Part shown: positions 50,952-60,570 of the stretch, piece by piece
Numbering within the stretch: the first letter of the stretch is position 1
Layout of the letters: each line of letters opens with the position of its first letter
From: an uncultured Lactobacillus sp.
Lineage (GTDB): Bacteria; Bacillota; Bacilli; Lactobacillales; Lactobacillaceae
Assembly: GCA_946479925.1 (NCBI GenBank)
Contig: CAMLHK010000001.1
Span: forward strand, 62,001 to 126,000
Length of the DNA stretch: 64,000 nt
Direction: 5' to 3'
Translations under genes and position numbers: made by a program
The notes under the pieces: generated by a model
Seen by the model: only the letters and a program-made list of their open reading frames with translations
What the model was told of the DNA's origin: nothing
Databases searched by the model: none

Positions 50952-51000
50952 TAAAACGAAAAGCCCCATTTCTATAACAGAAATGGGGCTTTTCGTTTTA
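50952..51000. terminator. Very strong bidirectional terminator
   Basis: A perfect stem of about 22 bp (arms around AAAAGCCCCATTTCT/AGAAATGGGGCTTTT) with a 5-nt loop, serving the unknown pair and pepO. Confidence 0.9.
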
Positions 51001-51025
51001 TTTAATTTTTGTCTATTAAACTAGA

Positions 51026-52975
51026 TTACCAAATATAAACGCGTTTATCTGGATCTAACCACATACCATCTTCTGGCTTAACATCAAAAGCTTTGTAGAA
51101 GTCATCTTGACATTGAGTCTGAACGTTAGCACGTAATGGACCAGGAGCGTGAACATCAACTGCAGTTTGACTCTTAATTGATTCAGTCAATTGCTTGTTA
51201 GCCCAAATGCGAGCAAAGTTTTCGAACAATTTCTTCAAGTCTTCGTTCTCATTCTTAGCAGCTTCAACTGCTGCAGTTAAACCACCTTGGTCTGCAATGT
51301 TTTCTGAAACAATTTGCTTACCGTTAAGAGTAACTGGACCATATTCAATACCATCAAACAGGTCAATTTCAGCTTGCGTACGCTTCTTAAATTCAGCGTA
51401 GTCTTCGTCAGTCCACCAGTTCTTCATGTTACCGATTTCATCGAATTGCGCACCATTGTTATCAAAGGCGTGTGAAACTTCGTGAGCAATAACAGTACCA
51501 ATACCACCGTAATTAGTAGCACGGTCTTGTTTTAAGTCATAAAATGGTGCCTGAAGAATAGCAGCAGGGAATGTTAAGTCGTTTCTTTGTGGGTCGTAAC
51601 ATGCATTAACGAGGTTACCAGGCATTGCCCAAACTGTCCGATCAACTTCCTTGTGTAATTGTTCAAGATTGTACTTTTGCTCCACAATGCCAAATGCACG
51701 TTCATTTGAATAAAGGCTACCACCCTCATTAGCTGGAACCACCTTTAAGCGATTGTAAACTTCTTCAATCTTGTCAGGGTAACCAATCTTTAGTTCTAAA
51801 GCGTTAACCTTAACAATGGCCTTTTCTTTAGTTGCTTCTGACAACCAACTATTGTTTTGCAAGCGATCCTTATAAACGTCAAGCATGTGATGAATCATTT
51901 CTTCAACATCTTTTTTGGCATCCTCACCAAAATATGTCTTGCCGTAGTAAACACCAACAACTTCGCTGAAGTCTGAGTTAGCAAATTGATATGCTTGCTT
52001 TTCGCCACTTGTTAATTTTGGTTGACCATTTAATGCTTGGCTGAATGGGAACGCTGCTTCACGAAATTCTTGTGATAAAGCAGGAGCTGCAGCATTAATA
52101 AAGTTAACAATCATCCAGCCTTTGATTTCATCAAAGTTTTCTTCATTGATAATTTCGTTAATGTGATCCAAGTAGCGTGGTTCTTCAACAATAATTCGTT
52201 CTGGTTCTTCGCCAATTGCTTCTTTCAAGTAGTAAGCAATCTTGAATTGATCAAACTTAGCTTCAAAGTCCTCAATCTTCATTGGATTGTAAGTAGCAGG
52301 ATAATCTGCCCACTCTTCTGTAGACTTAACGATCTTAGATAGCTTAGCATCAAATTTAATAGCATCTTCTGCATATTTTTCTGCTTTAGCTTGATCAATA
52401 CCAGCCATGGTTAAAAGCTTAACTGATTGCTTTTGTAAAATGTCTAATAGCTTTGGTGCATCAGGAGTTTGATAAGTTGTAGTATCTGGTAAATATGTTC
52501 CTGGGCCTGCAAAATACAGAGCATTAACTTTAGTATTCTTCATGTCAGGTGAAACATCAAAGCCAAATGGGATTGAAGCAAAAGTTGATAAGGCAGGCGC
52601 ATTTAAGCTGTAGTCAGAAAAGTCCTTAATGCCGTCAAGAATAGCTAAATCGTCCTTAATTGGATCAGCACCTTCTCTATTACGCTTGTCAAAATCGCAT
52701 GCTAATTTATAGAGCTTAACTGCTTCATCCAAGTTAGGAATATCAGGAATTTCCTTTTTACCAGATGCAAAATCAGCTAAATCCTGCATTAAATGCTTTT
52801 CAACGCTAACGTCAATACCATCAAATGATGCCATACGTGAACGATCTTCTGGAATCTTAGTTTTCTCAATCCACTCAGAGTTAACAGCTAGGTATAAGTT
52901 ATCCTGAGGTCTTGTGCCAACTTTTGGTTCAATGACGTTGCCGCTACCGCCACGAATTGCCGAAATATTTTTCAT
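51026..52975 (-). CDS. pepO: Endopeptidase PepO (M13 family)
   Basis: 649 residues. The M13 zinc motif VIAHEVSHAFDNNGAQFD (HEVSH near 478) and the third-ligand motif SENIADQGGLTAAVEA (Glu in ENIAD) are present, with NAYY-like substrate region VNALELKI. No signal peptide: cytosolic neprilysin-like metallopeptidase that cleaves oligopeptides such as casein fragments. Length normal. Single-gene unit. Confidence 0.95.
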   Translation of the reverse strand: MKNISAIRGGSGNVIEPKVGTRPQDNLYLAVNSEWIEKTKIPEDRSRMASFDGIDVSVEKHLMQDLADFASGKKEIPDIPNLDEAVKLYKLACDFDKRNREGADPIKDDLAILDGIKDFSDYSLNAPALSTFASIPFGFDVSPDMKNTKVNALYFAGPGTYLPDTTTYQTPDAPKLLDILQKQSVKLLTMAGIDQAKAEKYAEDAIKFDAKLSKIVKSTEEWADYPATYNPMKIEDFEAKFDQFKIAYYLKEAIGEEPERIIVEEPRYLDHINEIINEENFDEIKGWMIVNFINAAAPALSQEFREAAFPFSQALNGQPKLTSGEKQAYQFANSDFSEVVGVYYGKTYFGEDAKKDVEEMIHHMLDVYKDRLQNNSWLSEATKEKAIVKVNALELKIGYPDKIEEVYNRLKVVPANEGGSLYSNERAFGIVEQKYNLEQLHKEVDRTVWAMPGNLVNACYDPQRNDLTFPAAILQAPFYDLKQDRATNYGGIGTVIAHEVSHAFDNNGAQFDEIGNMKNWWTDEDYAEFKKRTQAEIDLFDGIEYGPVTLNGKQIVSENIADQGGLTAAVEAAKNENEDLKKLFENFARIWANKQLTESIKSQTAVDVHAPGPLRANVQTQCQDDFYKAFDVKPEDGMWLDPDKRVYIW

Positions 52976-53068
52976 TGAGAGAGTCCTCCCCTTTTTCTAA
53001 AATTAAAAATACACTAAATTAATATTATCATTTTAATCAATTAATAAGTGTTAAAAAGCCTTTACAAA

Positions 53069-54289
53069 TCACTTGAAGACTTTAATGTGCCTACGCAATT
53101 TTGCATGAACAGGAATTAGCAATAAAACCATCATGAAAATGCAAATTGCAGCCGTAATGAAGAACGGAATGTAACCTGCATGATCAATCATCATCCCTCC
53201 AAATAGTGGGCCAAAGGCTTGACCTATTCCACGCGCAACACTAATTGCCCCCTGATACTTACCCTTACTGGTCATCGGTGACAAGTCATTAATGTAAGCT
53301 GGGACAGCAGGAAACGCTGTGGCTTCTCCTAACGTTAACACCACCATCGACAAAGCAAAGTGGGCAAAGTCATGGGCAAAAATAAGTGTCGTAAATGAAA
53401 GAGCGAACATCGTTGTCCCAAATATTATTTGCTGGAACAGATTTTTAAATAGGCGCGGAAAACGAGCCAAAATAACCTGGACAGTCACAATAATTGCACC
53501 GTTAAGCGTCCACAGTAAACTGTATAAATGAAACGGGATTCCAAGTGAAACCATGTAAACCGATAGGTTTGATTCCCAGTTCATGTACATTAGCCAAGTT
53601 ACTGCTAGTGAAATCAGAAAGCCGACCATCAACATGACGTTGTACTTAGGCATTGGTTCAGCTTTAACTTTACCGCTTGCTCCCTTACTTTTAGCTTTGC
53701 GTTCTTTATGAAAATTAATAATTGGCCGGTAGTGAATTGCCGCATTAACGCAGGCAATTGCAAATAATGAAGAAGCGAATAAGAACAGGAACTCAATTGA
53801 GAAGTCATAGAGATAACCAACGAGCAGAGTTCCAGTAACAGTACCGACGTTTTGGGCAAAGTAGATCAAGTTGAATACATAGCGCCCAGGATATTTCTTA
53901 ATACTGGTGGAAATGGAATTGATCATTGTTCCGTTCCAACCACTAACAAACCCAGTGATAATTAGCCAAATCCAGTAAGCTGGCCAGCCATGAAAGAAGG
54001 CCATAAAAAACAGGACCACAGCATCAGTGCCCAATCCAGCAACAATTAACGGATATGGATTGAAGCGGTCATACAAACGCCCAGCAGTGAATGACCCCAA
54101 AACATTACTTGCACAGTTGCAGAAAAGTACAAGCCCGATAACTGAAAGGCTAATGTGTAATTGCTTATTTAAGTAAACTGAAGTAAGTGGCCAAACAAAA
54201 CTTGAACCGATCCAGGTTGCTAGTTCCCCTAGCAATAACCAACGTAATTTAACTTCGGTTCCAGTATTTGATCCGTGTGTGAGTTTCAT
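53069..54289 (-). CDS. MFS transporter, 12-helix type
   Basis: 406 residues with about 12 hydrophobic segments. The loop 2-3 signature is GSFTAGRLYDRFNPYPLIVAG, and a second half-copy is GKYQGAISVARGIGQAFGPLFGG. A Lys-rich central loop (about 195-215) divides the two halves. It resembles MdtG/YfmO-type efflux proteins, but the substrate is unknown. It lies between pepO and the ATP-grasp gene with its own upstream gap, so likely transcribed alone. Confidence 0.88.
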   Translation of the reverse strand: MKLTHGSNTGTEVKLRWLLLGELATWIGSSFVWPLTSVYLNKQLHISLSVIGLVLFCNCASNVLGSFTAGRLYDRFNPYPLIVAGLGTDAVVLFFMAFFHGWPAYWIWLIITGFVSGWNGTMINSISTSIKKYPGRYVFNLIYFAQNVGTVTGTLLVGYLYDFSIEFLFLFASSLFAIACVNAAIHYRPIINFHKERKAKSKGASGKVKAEPMPKYNVMLMVGFLISLAVTWLMYMNWESNLSVYMVSLGIPFHLYSLLWTLNGAIIVTVQVILARFPRLFKNLFQQIIFGTTMFALSFTTLIFAHDFAHFALSMVVLTLGEATAFPAVPAYINDLSPMTSKGKYQGAISVARGIGQAFGPLFGGMMIDHAGYIPFFITAAICIFMMVLLLIPVHAKLRRHIKVFK

Positions 54290-54413
54290 TTATTCAGTCC
54301 TTTCTTGTTTTAATTTCCATTTAACAGTGTAGCAAGAAGTACGCTAAATTAACACCCTCACCTAACAGTTCAAAGTCCTAAAAACGTGGTGGTGAATAGA
54401 ATTTAGGTACACA

Positions 54414-54452
54414 TAAAAAAGAATGATTATCAGTTCAAACTGTAATCATCCT
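54414..54452 (-). terminator. Terminator of the ATP-grasp/asparagine synthetase operon
   Basis: GATGATTA-CAGTT/AACTG-TAATCATTC stem with six T on the minus strand. Confidence 0.85.
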
Positions 54453-54456
54453 TAAT

Positions 54457-55719
54457 TTAGTTTTCAAAAAATTGGCCTTTGTTTTCTTGGTAATATTTCT
54501 TATATCGGCCATTATAATTATGGAACATATATTTCATTAGTAGCCAACGCTTGAAGTTACGGTCTTTATCATAAAAGACGGTTGTTCCATAGCGCCCTTC
54601 GTGAATTAGTTCTTCGGCAAGTTGTTTAGACTCATTGTCATGTGCATATTGCTTAAAGACCTTGACAGGTAGACCAAGCCATAGAACATGTTTGGACTTA
54701 AGCTTATTGCCATAGACTGTTTCCTTGTCTTGCAAGCTGTCATAAACATAATCATCAACATACCACTTAGCTAAATTATAGCCGTTTAAGGTTACGTAAA
54801 AGCTTGAGCGACCCTGACGCAAGTTAATTTCAAAGAACTTGTACTTGCCATCACGCGCATCATACTTGATGTCGAAGTTGGCCATCCCAGTGTAGTTGAG
54901 CTTTTCCAAGAAAGCCTCAACCTGTTCATACAATTTTTCATTATATTCAGGCAAAATTGCCATGTAATTACCAATGGCTTGTGGAGTTGGGTCTTCTAAG
55001 AGTGGATGACCCAAGCACATCATCTTAACATGATGATGGCGGTCAACATAGGCATTAAGAACACGCATATTGGAATCGTCACCAGGAATAAAGTCCTGCG
55101 CAATTAGGTCAGCCTGATAGCCGTTGCCATAAATCTTGCCAACAATGTCACGCAATTCTGTTTCGTTGTGAATTGTGAAGGCCTTTTTACGTCCTTCAAA
55201 GTGAACATCAAGCCAAGAAACTGGATCTTCTGGTTTTAGCTCAATTGGATAGTCAAACGGCAACTCAAGATAGTTTTCTGCCTTAAAGTCAGTCATGGTA
55301 ATAATCTTAGTCTTAGGGTAAGGCAAACCACACTCTTCGGCAATTTGATAAAAGCCCTCTTTAGAAATTAATTTTTCTAACAGATCATATTCAATGTAAG
55401 GTACAACAAAGACATCAGCTAATTCGTCTTTGTGCTTAGAAAGAAGTTCCGCATAACCGTCACCACAGGCAATCAGAATAACTGGTTCCTGATGATCCTG
55501 GTAGAGCTTTTTTTGCTCACGCATTACTTCAATAAAAGTTGGATCTTCACTAAATCCTGGGTGAAGCTCAACACTGACAATTTTAGAATAACGGGTTGGG
55601 GCTAGCTGAGTATCCGCTAACGCTTTAACGCTAATTCCATAGGCTTCATTAAAGGATCTTGCCATCCCATATACGTTAATATCACTACCGAGTAATATAG
55701 GTGTAAAATCTTGACTCAT
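54457..55719 (-). CDS. ATP-grasp ligase, probable D-aspartate ligase of the peptidoglycan cross-bridge
   Basis: 420 residues with an ATP-grasp fold: the nucleotide segment PFDYPIELKPEDPVSW, IAQDFIPGDDSNMRV, and the Mg-binding end TGMANFDIKYD and FFEINLRQGRSS. Length and layout match D-aspartate ligases (Aslfm type), which add D-Asp to the Lys side chain of the peptidoglycan precursor. It lies 15 nt after an asparagine synthetase gene; in Lactococcus a D-Asp ligase and AsnH together make the D-Asn cross-bridge. The specific substrate is inferred, and other carboxylate-amine ligases share the fold. Confidence 0.75.
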   Translation of the reverse strand: MSQDFTPILLGSDINVYGMARSFNEAYGISVKALADTQLAPTRYSKIVSVELHPGFSEDPTFIEVMREQKKLYQDHQEPVILIACGDGYAELLSKHKDELADVFVVPYIEYDLLEKLISKEGFYQIAEECGLPYPKTKIITMTDFKAENYLELPFDYPIELKPEDPVSWLDVHFEGRKKAFTIHNETELRDIVGKIYGNGYQADLIAQDFIPGDDSNMRVLNAYVDRHHHVKMMCLGHPLLEDPTPQAIGNYMAILPEYNEKLYEQVEAFLEKLNYTGMANFDIKYDARDGKYKFFEINLRQGRSSFYVTLNGYNLAKWYVDDYVYDSLQDKETVYGNKLKSKHVLWLGLPVKVFKQYAHDNESKQLAEELIHEGRYGTTVFYDKDRNFKRWLLMKYMFHNYNGRYKKYYQENKGQFFEN

Positions 55720-55734
55720 TTAAAACTGCTCCTA

Positions 55735-57684
55735 TTAAACTAGCTTTCCTTGTTCAATCAAGCTAGCTACTTCTGGTTGCACACGTTGATACTTAGAAAC
55801 TGTTTCATCGTAATCAACAAAGAATAATTTGTACCAAACAAGGAACGTGTAAATTGTCCAGATTTGGCGACGATGTGAGCCATCGCCTTTGTAATTTTCA
55901 TCAAGCAATTGCAAAATTTTGTCTTGCTCAAAAATGTCATTAACAAAATCCTCGCTGAACAAGTCACGCACTTGTTGATAAAAGCGTGGTTCTTGCAACC
56001 ATTCTTTGATTGGGGTTGGGAAACCTAGCTTAGGACGCTTAGCCCACTCGTCTGGCAGCACTTTTTCTGATGCCTTACGCAAAGCGTATTTAGTATCATA
56101 CTTGTTAACCAAGTAATCGGTTGGAATTGAATTAGCACGTTCAGCAACCTTGCGGTCAAGGTATGGCACACGCAATTCGAGCGAATGAGCCATTGAAATC
56201 TTGTCGGCCTTTTGCTCAATATCGTTTAGCATAAAGTGGTGCAAATCGATGTATTGCATTTGGCGAACGTTATCAAGATCCTTAACCTTTTCAAAGTCCT
56301 TTTGATAAATACCATTAACGGTTAATTTGTTGCGGTATGATGGCTTCAAAACGCCATTAGCGTCTTCTGAAGTGAAAATAGTTGGGTAATCCATGTCATA
56401 GATGACTGATTGACCAACGTAAAATTCGCTTGGTTCAGCCAAGTTAGTGTACATGTGAACCTTGCCAGGGAAGTTTGGCATCTTTTTAATCTTATGTGCC
56501 AATTTAACCCTTGTCTTCTTCGGCAACTTTTTACATTGAGAAGTAAAGACCTTAATAACGTTGTTATGCGTGTGCATCCCGTAGTTAACGTAGCCAGCAA
56601 ATAATTCGTCCGCACCTTCACCAGATAAAGCAACCGTAACGTGCTTACGCGCCATCTTGCACAAGTACCAAAGAGGAATGATTGACGGATTAGCGTCGGG
56701 TTCATCCATGTGGTACTGCATTTCTGGGAAGTCATGCATTGCCTCGTCAGCTTTAACCTTGTCTGAATAGAAATTCCAGTCATTCATGTCAGCTAAAGCC
56801 TTAGCCTTAGATGCCTCATCATAAGTTGCATTGTCAAAGGAAATTGAGAAGACATCATCAGGATTTAAGATGCTGGTAATGTAACTGGAATCGACTCCTT
56901 CTGATAAGAAGGCACCAACAGGAACATCCGCAATATGGTGCAACTTAACTGATTCATGCAAATCTTCGTCGATTTTATTAACCGTCTCTTCAAAACTAAG
57001 CGTGTTAGCCTTATATTCAGCGTCCCAGTATTGATGGGTCTTCATTTGACCGTCTTTATATTCAAACCAGTGGCCTGCTGGGAACCGCTTGATGCCCTTA
57101 AAGAAAGTCTCATCAAGGTCATTATATTGGTTCATCAAGTATGGCTTAACTGCTTCTGTATTAAGACGACGCTTAAAACCAGGGAACTGCAAGAAACTCT
57201 TGATTTCTGAGCCAATAATCAAGTGACCATTCTCATCGCTGTAGTAAAGTGGCTTGATACCAAAGAAATCACGGGCGCCATACAGCGTTTGAGTGTTATC
57301 ATCCCATATGGCAAACGCAAACATACCCCGGATACGCTTAAGTAAGCCATCCATGCCCCACTCTTCAAAACCATGCAACAAAACTTCTGTATCCGATTTA
57401 GTGGTAAATGTATGACCTGCTTCAATCAATTCGTCTCTTAATGGCTGGAAGTTGTAAATTTCACCATTAAAGATAATTGCCTTTGTTTTGTCTTCATTGT
57501 AAATTGGTTGGCTACCGCCACGTAAATCAATGATTGATAATCTTCTAAAACCTAAAGCAACTTTATCGTTGGTGTAAAAACCATCTGAGTCAGGACCACG
57601 GTGCATGATCGCTGCCATCATTTTGCCAATAGCTGCTTGCTTATCATTTATTTCTGGATTATAAAATGCGACAATTCCGCACAT
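55735..57684 (-). CDS. asnB: Asparagine synthetase (glutamine-hydrolysing), possibly for D-Asp amidation
   Basis: 649 residues. The catalytic Cys2 begins the class II amidotransferase domain (MCGIVAFYN, MHRGPDSDG, FNGEIYNF), and the synthetase domain has the pyrophosphate loop GAFLSEGVDSSYITS followed by ALSGEGADELFAGY. The loop reads SEGVDSS where the family usually has SGGLDSS. It should convert Asp plus glutamine to Asn. Coupling with the ATP-grasp ligase suggests the D-Asp of the wall cross-bridge as acceptor, as shown for lactococcal AsnH. Promoter at 57747-57775. Confidence 0.9.
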   Translation of the reverse strand: MCGIVAFYNPEINDKQAAIGKMMAAIMHRGPDSDGFYTNDKVALGFRRLSIIDLRGGSQPIYNEDKTKAIIFNGEIYNFQPLRDELIEAGHTFTTKSDTEVLLHGFEEWGMDGLLKRIRGMFAFAIWDDNTQTLYGARDFFGIKPLYYSDENGHLIIGSEIKSFLQFPGFKRRLNTEAVKPYLMNQYNDLDETFFKGIKRFPAGHWFEYKDGQMKTHQYWDAEYKANTLSFEETVNKIDEDLHESVKLHHIADVPVGAFLSEGVDSSYITSILNPDDVFSISFDNATYDEASKAKALADMNDWNFYSDKVKADEAMHDFPEMQYHMDEPDANPSIIPLWYLCKMARKHVTVALSGEGADELFAGYVNYGMHTHNNVIKVFTSQCKKLPKKTRVKLAHKIKKMPNFPGKVHMYTNLAEPSEFYVGQSVIYDMDYPTIFTSEDANGVLKPSYRNKLTVNGIYQKDFEKVKDLDNVRQMQYIDLHHFMLNDIEQKADKISMAHSLELRVPYLDRKVAERANSIPTDYLVNKYDTKYALRKASEKVLPDEWAKRPKLGFPTPIKEWLQEPRFYQQVRDLFSEDFVNDIFEQDKILQLLDENYKGDGSHRRQIWTIYTFLVWYKLFFVDYDETVSKYQRVQPEVASLIEQGKLV

Positions 57685-57746
57685 AGATTTATCTTCCTTA
57701 ATTAATCTTAGTTAGTAACCTGTTAGTTTTTAAGTTTAACTTTCAC

Positions 57747-57775
57747 ATTATAAGATAATGGCGGCCAAATTCCAA
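57747..57775 (-). promoter_or_regulatory. Promoter of the asparagine synthetase operon
   Basis: Minus-strand TTGGAA and TATAAT with a 17-nt spacer, about 65 nt before the asparagine synthetase ATG and 20-45 nt downstream of the phosphoesterase stop. Confidence 0.65.
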
Positions 57776-57793
57776 ATTGTCCACCCATTTTAC

Positions 57794-59191
57794 CTAAATG
57801 TAAAAGATTCTTCGCCTGCTGGCAGCCCCATAACCAAAGGCCTGGATTACGTGCCGATGCAAGTCAATGTTTACAACGTACCCAGCAAATTCAGTTTGAT
57901 GATCGATTTGACGATTCCAATTCTTATTATATTTAGTCGTCAAAACATGGTTCGGTCCCATTAAAGCTGAGCAGTTAAACAAAATATACTGGATACCATT
58001 TATTCTGAACTGGTCTTCAACGTGACGGTGGCCACAGAAGTAGGCAATAATCCGGGCATTTTTCACATTAGTAAAATCAAAGTCATTTGCTAAGCGAAAT
58101 TCTGGTGGGATACCGCTGCTTGAGTGCATTTGCCCTTTTTCGCCCTGGTTAAATGCCACTAGTAGTTCGTGAAGGGACCGGCCGTTGTACTTAAGTGCAT
58201 TCGAGCCCTTACGGTTAATCGGATTGCCGTGACTCATAAAGACAATGCTCTTATTGGATGACTGCTCCAAGATTTCGATGATCTCTTCCATCTGATCTTC
58301 TCTGACAGCCAAAGTGATTTTGGCATCGTAACGCTTTTGACCCTGAGCATTTAAAATGTAAGGCAAATCAGTGGTATTGACTGAAATGAAGCGGATATCA
58401 TCGACATCATAGTAACAAACGCCGTGCTGGCGTGAAATATAGTGCATACCAGGCTGGGCATACATTGCTGGCCACATAATCTTTTCAAATTCATTCTCGG
58501 GGAATGATGCTTTTAAGTCGTGGTGCTCATCATACTTGTCGTTTTCGTCATGATTGCCTTTAATCATCAAGTACGGCACTTTGGTTGATTTAAACGAATC
58601 ACGTAACTTAATTAGTTCGCTTTCGCCTAAGAAGCCCGTGTCAGAGCCATCAATCCAGTCCCCCAAATGCACCTTGAGATCAAGTAACCCAGAGTCATCA
58701 AGATAGGAAAATTCGTTAACATGAGTTAAACCATTCCAGCCGTAAAAATCCGTACTATTACTATCCTTATAGTGGGTATCAGTAATCACACTAACATTGA
58801 CAGAATTTTTACCCCCATGCGTCCGCTCCTTGACACGTTTAATGAATTCATCAAGGTATTCTTCCACAATATAACGACGCCCAGTTTTGCGATTAACAAA
58901 CGCACGGTATCGTTCTAATTCAGGACTAAATTCACGCACATATTCTGGCGCTAAGTTATCAGCACTTTCTAAACTGAGTGCCTGATGCAAAACATCATTT
59001 TCATCTTTATAAACGGTCAGATTATATGGCAGACCTTGGGGTGTATGTTGCGCTGTATCAACATGATATTCACCGACCGTCACATATTCCTGCATTGGAT
59101 CAAGTGAATTTTTCCTTTTATTAAAAAGACGGCGCATTTTAGCCCCATTTTTCCGATCAAATAATCCCATTGAATACTTAAAAACATTCAT
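57794..59191 (-). CDS. Calcineurin-like metallophosphoesterase
   Basis: 465 residues. The metal-binding motifs occur in order: SVITDTHY (Asp-x-His), LGDWIDG (Asp), KGNHDEND (Asn-His-Asp), MSHGNP (His) and CGHRHVED (His-x-His). An N-terminal extension of about 130 residues precedes the domain and has no family I recognise. No signal peptide. Probably hydrolyses a phosphodiester or phosphomonoester; substrate unknown. A weak terminator-like hairpin separates it from the gene upstream on the same strand. Confidence 0.88.
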   Translation of the reverse strand: MNVFKYSMGLFDRKNGAKMRRLFNKRKNSLDPMQEYVTVGEYHVDTAQHTPQGLPYNLTVYKDENDVLHQALSLESADNLAPEYVREFSPELERYRAFVNRKTGRRYIVEEYLDEFIKRVKERTHGGKNSVNVSVITDTHYKDSNSTDFYGWNGLTHVNEFSYLDDSGLLDLKVHLGDWIDGSDTGFLGESELIKLRDSFKSTKVPYLMIKGNHDENDKYDEHHDLKASFPENEFEKIMWPAMYAQPGMHYISRQHGVCYYDVDDIRFISVNTTDLPYILNAQGQKRYDAKITLAVREDQMEEIIEILEQSSNKSIVFMSHGNPINRKGSNALKYNGRSLHELLVAFNQGEKGQMHSSSGIPPEFRLANDFDFTNVKNARIIAYFCGHRHVEDQFRINGIQYILFNCSALMGPNHVLTTKYNKNWNRQIDHQTEFAGYVVNIDLHRHVIQAFGYGAASRRRIFYI

Positions 59192-59215
59192 TATTGTGCC
59201 TCAACCCAAAGAAAA

Positions 59216-59239
59216 AAGCCGGGCGATCAGCCACAGCTT
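59216..59239 (-). terminator. Weak terminator between the unknown gene and the phosphoesterase gene
   Basis: Minus-strand AAGC...GGC/GCC..GCTT with six T; interrupted stem, so read-through is likely. Confidence 0.45.
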
Positions 59240-59245
59240 CAGAAA

Positions 59246-59731
59246 CTACGCGTTATCTGCCAATGCGTGGGCTGCTAAGCCGATTGACAAAACTGCATCT
59301 TTAGACAATACTTCTTGTAACACTTTAGGTGCAATTACTTGAACAGCACCGATTACCTTTAAGCTGTAAGTAACCACGTGTAAATCAACTGACTCATTAT
59401 AAAAATCGTCTTCATAGGGATTTTCATGATTATAAGTCAGATTAATTTTATTCTGATCAGCGTAACCGTCAACATGGTTAGTTAAGATGCGGTCATGTAA
59501 ATCAGTTAATTGCTCTGACAAGTTAATCAAAGTAAGCTTGTGGTCACTTTCAGTTTCATAGTATTGCTCTTGAGTCATGCCAAAATAGTCTTTAACTGGC
59601 TTGTGCAATACATGCAAATTATCAATCACACGATAAACGGCCTCAACATCAAAGTCTGTTTCTTTATTTAAAATACTTTCTTGATTATCGGCCAAATTAT
59701 CGGCCAGAGTCATTGTATCTAACTTTTCCAT
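59246..59731 (-). CDS. Conserved-looking protein of unknown function
   Basis: 161 residues, acidic, soluble, rich in Asp, Asn, His and Leu. Features: MTLADNLADNQESIL at the start, HKPVKDYFGMTQEQYYETESDHKLTLINLSEQLTDLHDRI in the middle, and a hydrophobic C-terminal third (LHVVTYSLKVIGAVQVIAPKVLQEVL). No family recognised. AGGAGG is placed perfectly before the ATG, supporting a real gene. It precedes the phosphoesterase gene by 54 nt. Confidence 0.72.
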   Translation of the reverse strand: MEKLDTMTLADNLADNQESILNKETDFDVEAVYRVIDNLHVLHKPVKDYFGMTQEQYYETESDHKLTLINLSEQLTDLHDRILTNHVDGYADQNKINLTYNHENPYEDDFYNESVDLHVVTYSLKVIGAVQVIAPKVLQEVLSKDAVLSIGLAAHALADNA

Positions 59732-59941
59732 GATATCCTCCTAAAGTTCATTTTATATTATACCAAAAAAACTATTATTGCACTTTTTGTAAGAAAAAAT
59801 TTTACCTTTCGTTAATGGGTTTTTTAAACCAGATTTTACTCACGCTAAATAAGGGCCAATAATATTTATTTTAAAAAGAAAAAAACAACTTTTTACGTAT
59901 CTAATATTGATAGCAAAAAATATTATTAAAGGAGACTAACG

Positions 59942-60508
59942 ATGTCTGAACTTATCCGCTGCCCTTGGGGCACAAAAGACGACTCATTAATGCAGCAATA
60001 TCATGACCACGAATGGGGCAAACTCAATCTTGATGAACAGTACCTATTTGAAATGTTAACTTTAGAGCTTTTTCAATCAGGTCTAAATTGGTCAATGATT
60101 CTGCACAAACGGGAAAACTTCCAAAGGGCTTTTAAAAACTTTGCACCAGCAGAAGTGGCAAAAATGACTGATGATGACATTGCACTTTTAATGCAAGACA
60201 GTTCAATTGTCCGTAACAAGATGAAAATCACGGCTACGCTCAAAAATGCAAAGGCGATTCTAGCAGTTGATGCCAAAGAAGGCAGTTTTGCTCATTACTT
60301 GCAGCAGTTTGTCAAAACGCCAATTGTTCATCATGCGCAAACTGCCGAAGAAGTACCCAGCACCAGTAAAATCACCGCACAAATGGCTAAACAAATGAAG
60401 AAGGACGGCTTTTCTTTTGTTGGCCCGATTACACTGTACTCATTTTTACAGTCCGTTGGCTTAATTAACGATCACCTTGAAACTTGTTCATTTAAATATC
60501 AAGGTTAA
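59942..60508 (+). CDS. tag: DNA-3-methyladenine glycosylase I
   Basis: 188 residues. Zinc-type ligands of the Tag family are visible: Cys in IRCPWG, His in YHDHEWG, and His/Cys in NDHLETC near the C-terminus. The substrate-pocket segment LFEMLTLELFQSGLNWSMILHKRENFQRAF is the Tag signature (usual family text EGAQAGLSW is changed to ELFQSGLNW). It removes 3-methyladenine from alkylated DNA. Single gene. Confidence 0.93.
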   Translation: MSELIRCPWGTKDDSLMQQYHDHEWGKLNLDEQYLFEMLTLELFQSGLNWSMILHKRENFQRAFKNFAPAEVAKMTDDDIALLMQDSSIVRNKMKITATLKNAKAILAVDAKEGSFAHYLQQFVKTPIVHHAQTAEEVPSTSKITAQMAKQMKKDGFSFVGPITLYSFLQSVGLINDHLETCSFKYQG

Positions 60509-60510
60509 AC

Positions 60511-60548
60511 AAAAAGCTGGACTACTTCTTGAGTAGCCCAACTTTTTT
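60511..60548. terminator. Bidirectional terminator between tag and the phosphonate-type operon
   Basis: AAAAAG.TGG.CTACT/AGTAG.CCA.CTTTTT stem. Confidence 0.8.
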
Positions 60549-60570
60549 AATTGATTCTATCGTTTTATTT

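Noticed and set aside
51195..51401. Small antisense frame inside pepO
   Set aside because: It has no signals of its own and falls on the reverse strand of a highly conserved M13 peptidase.
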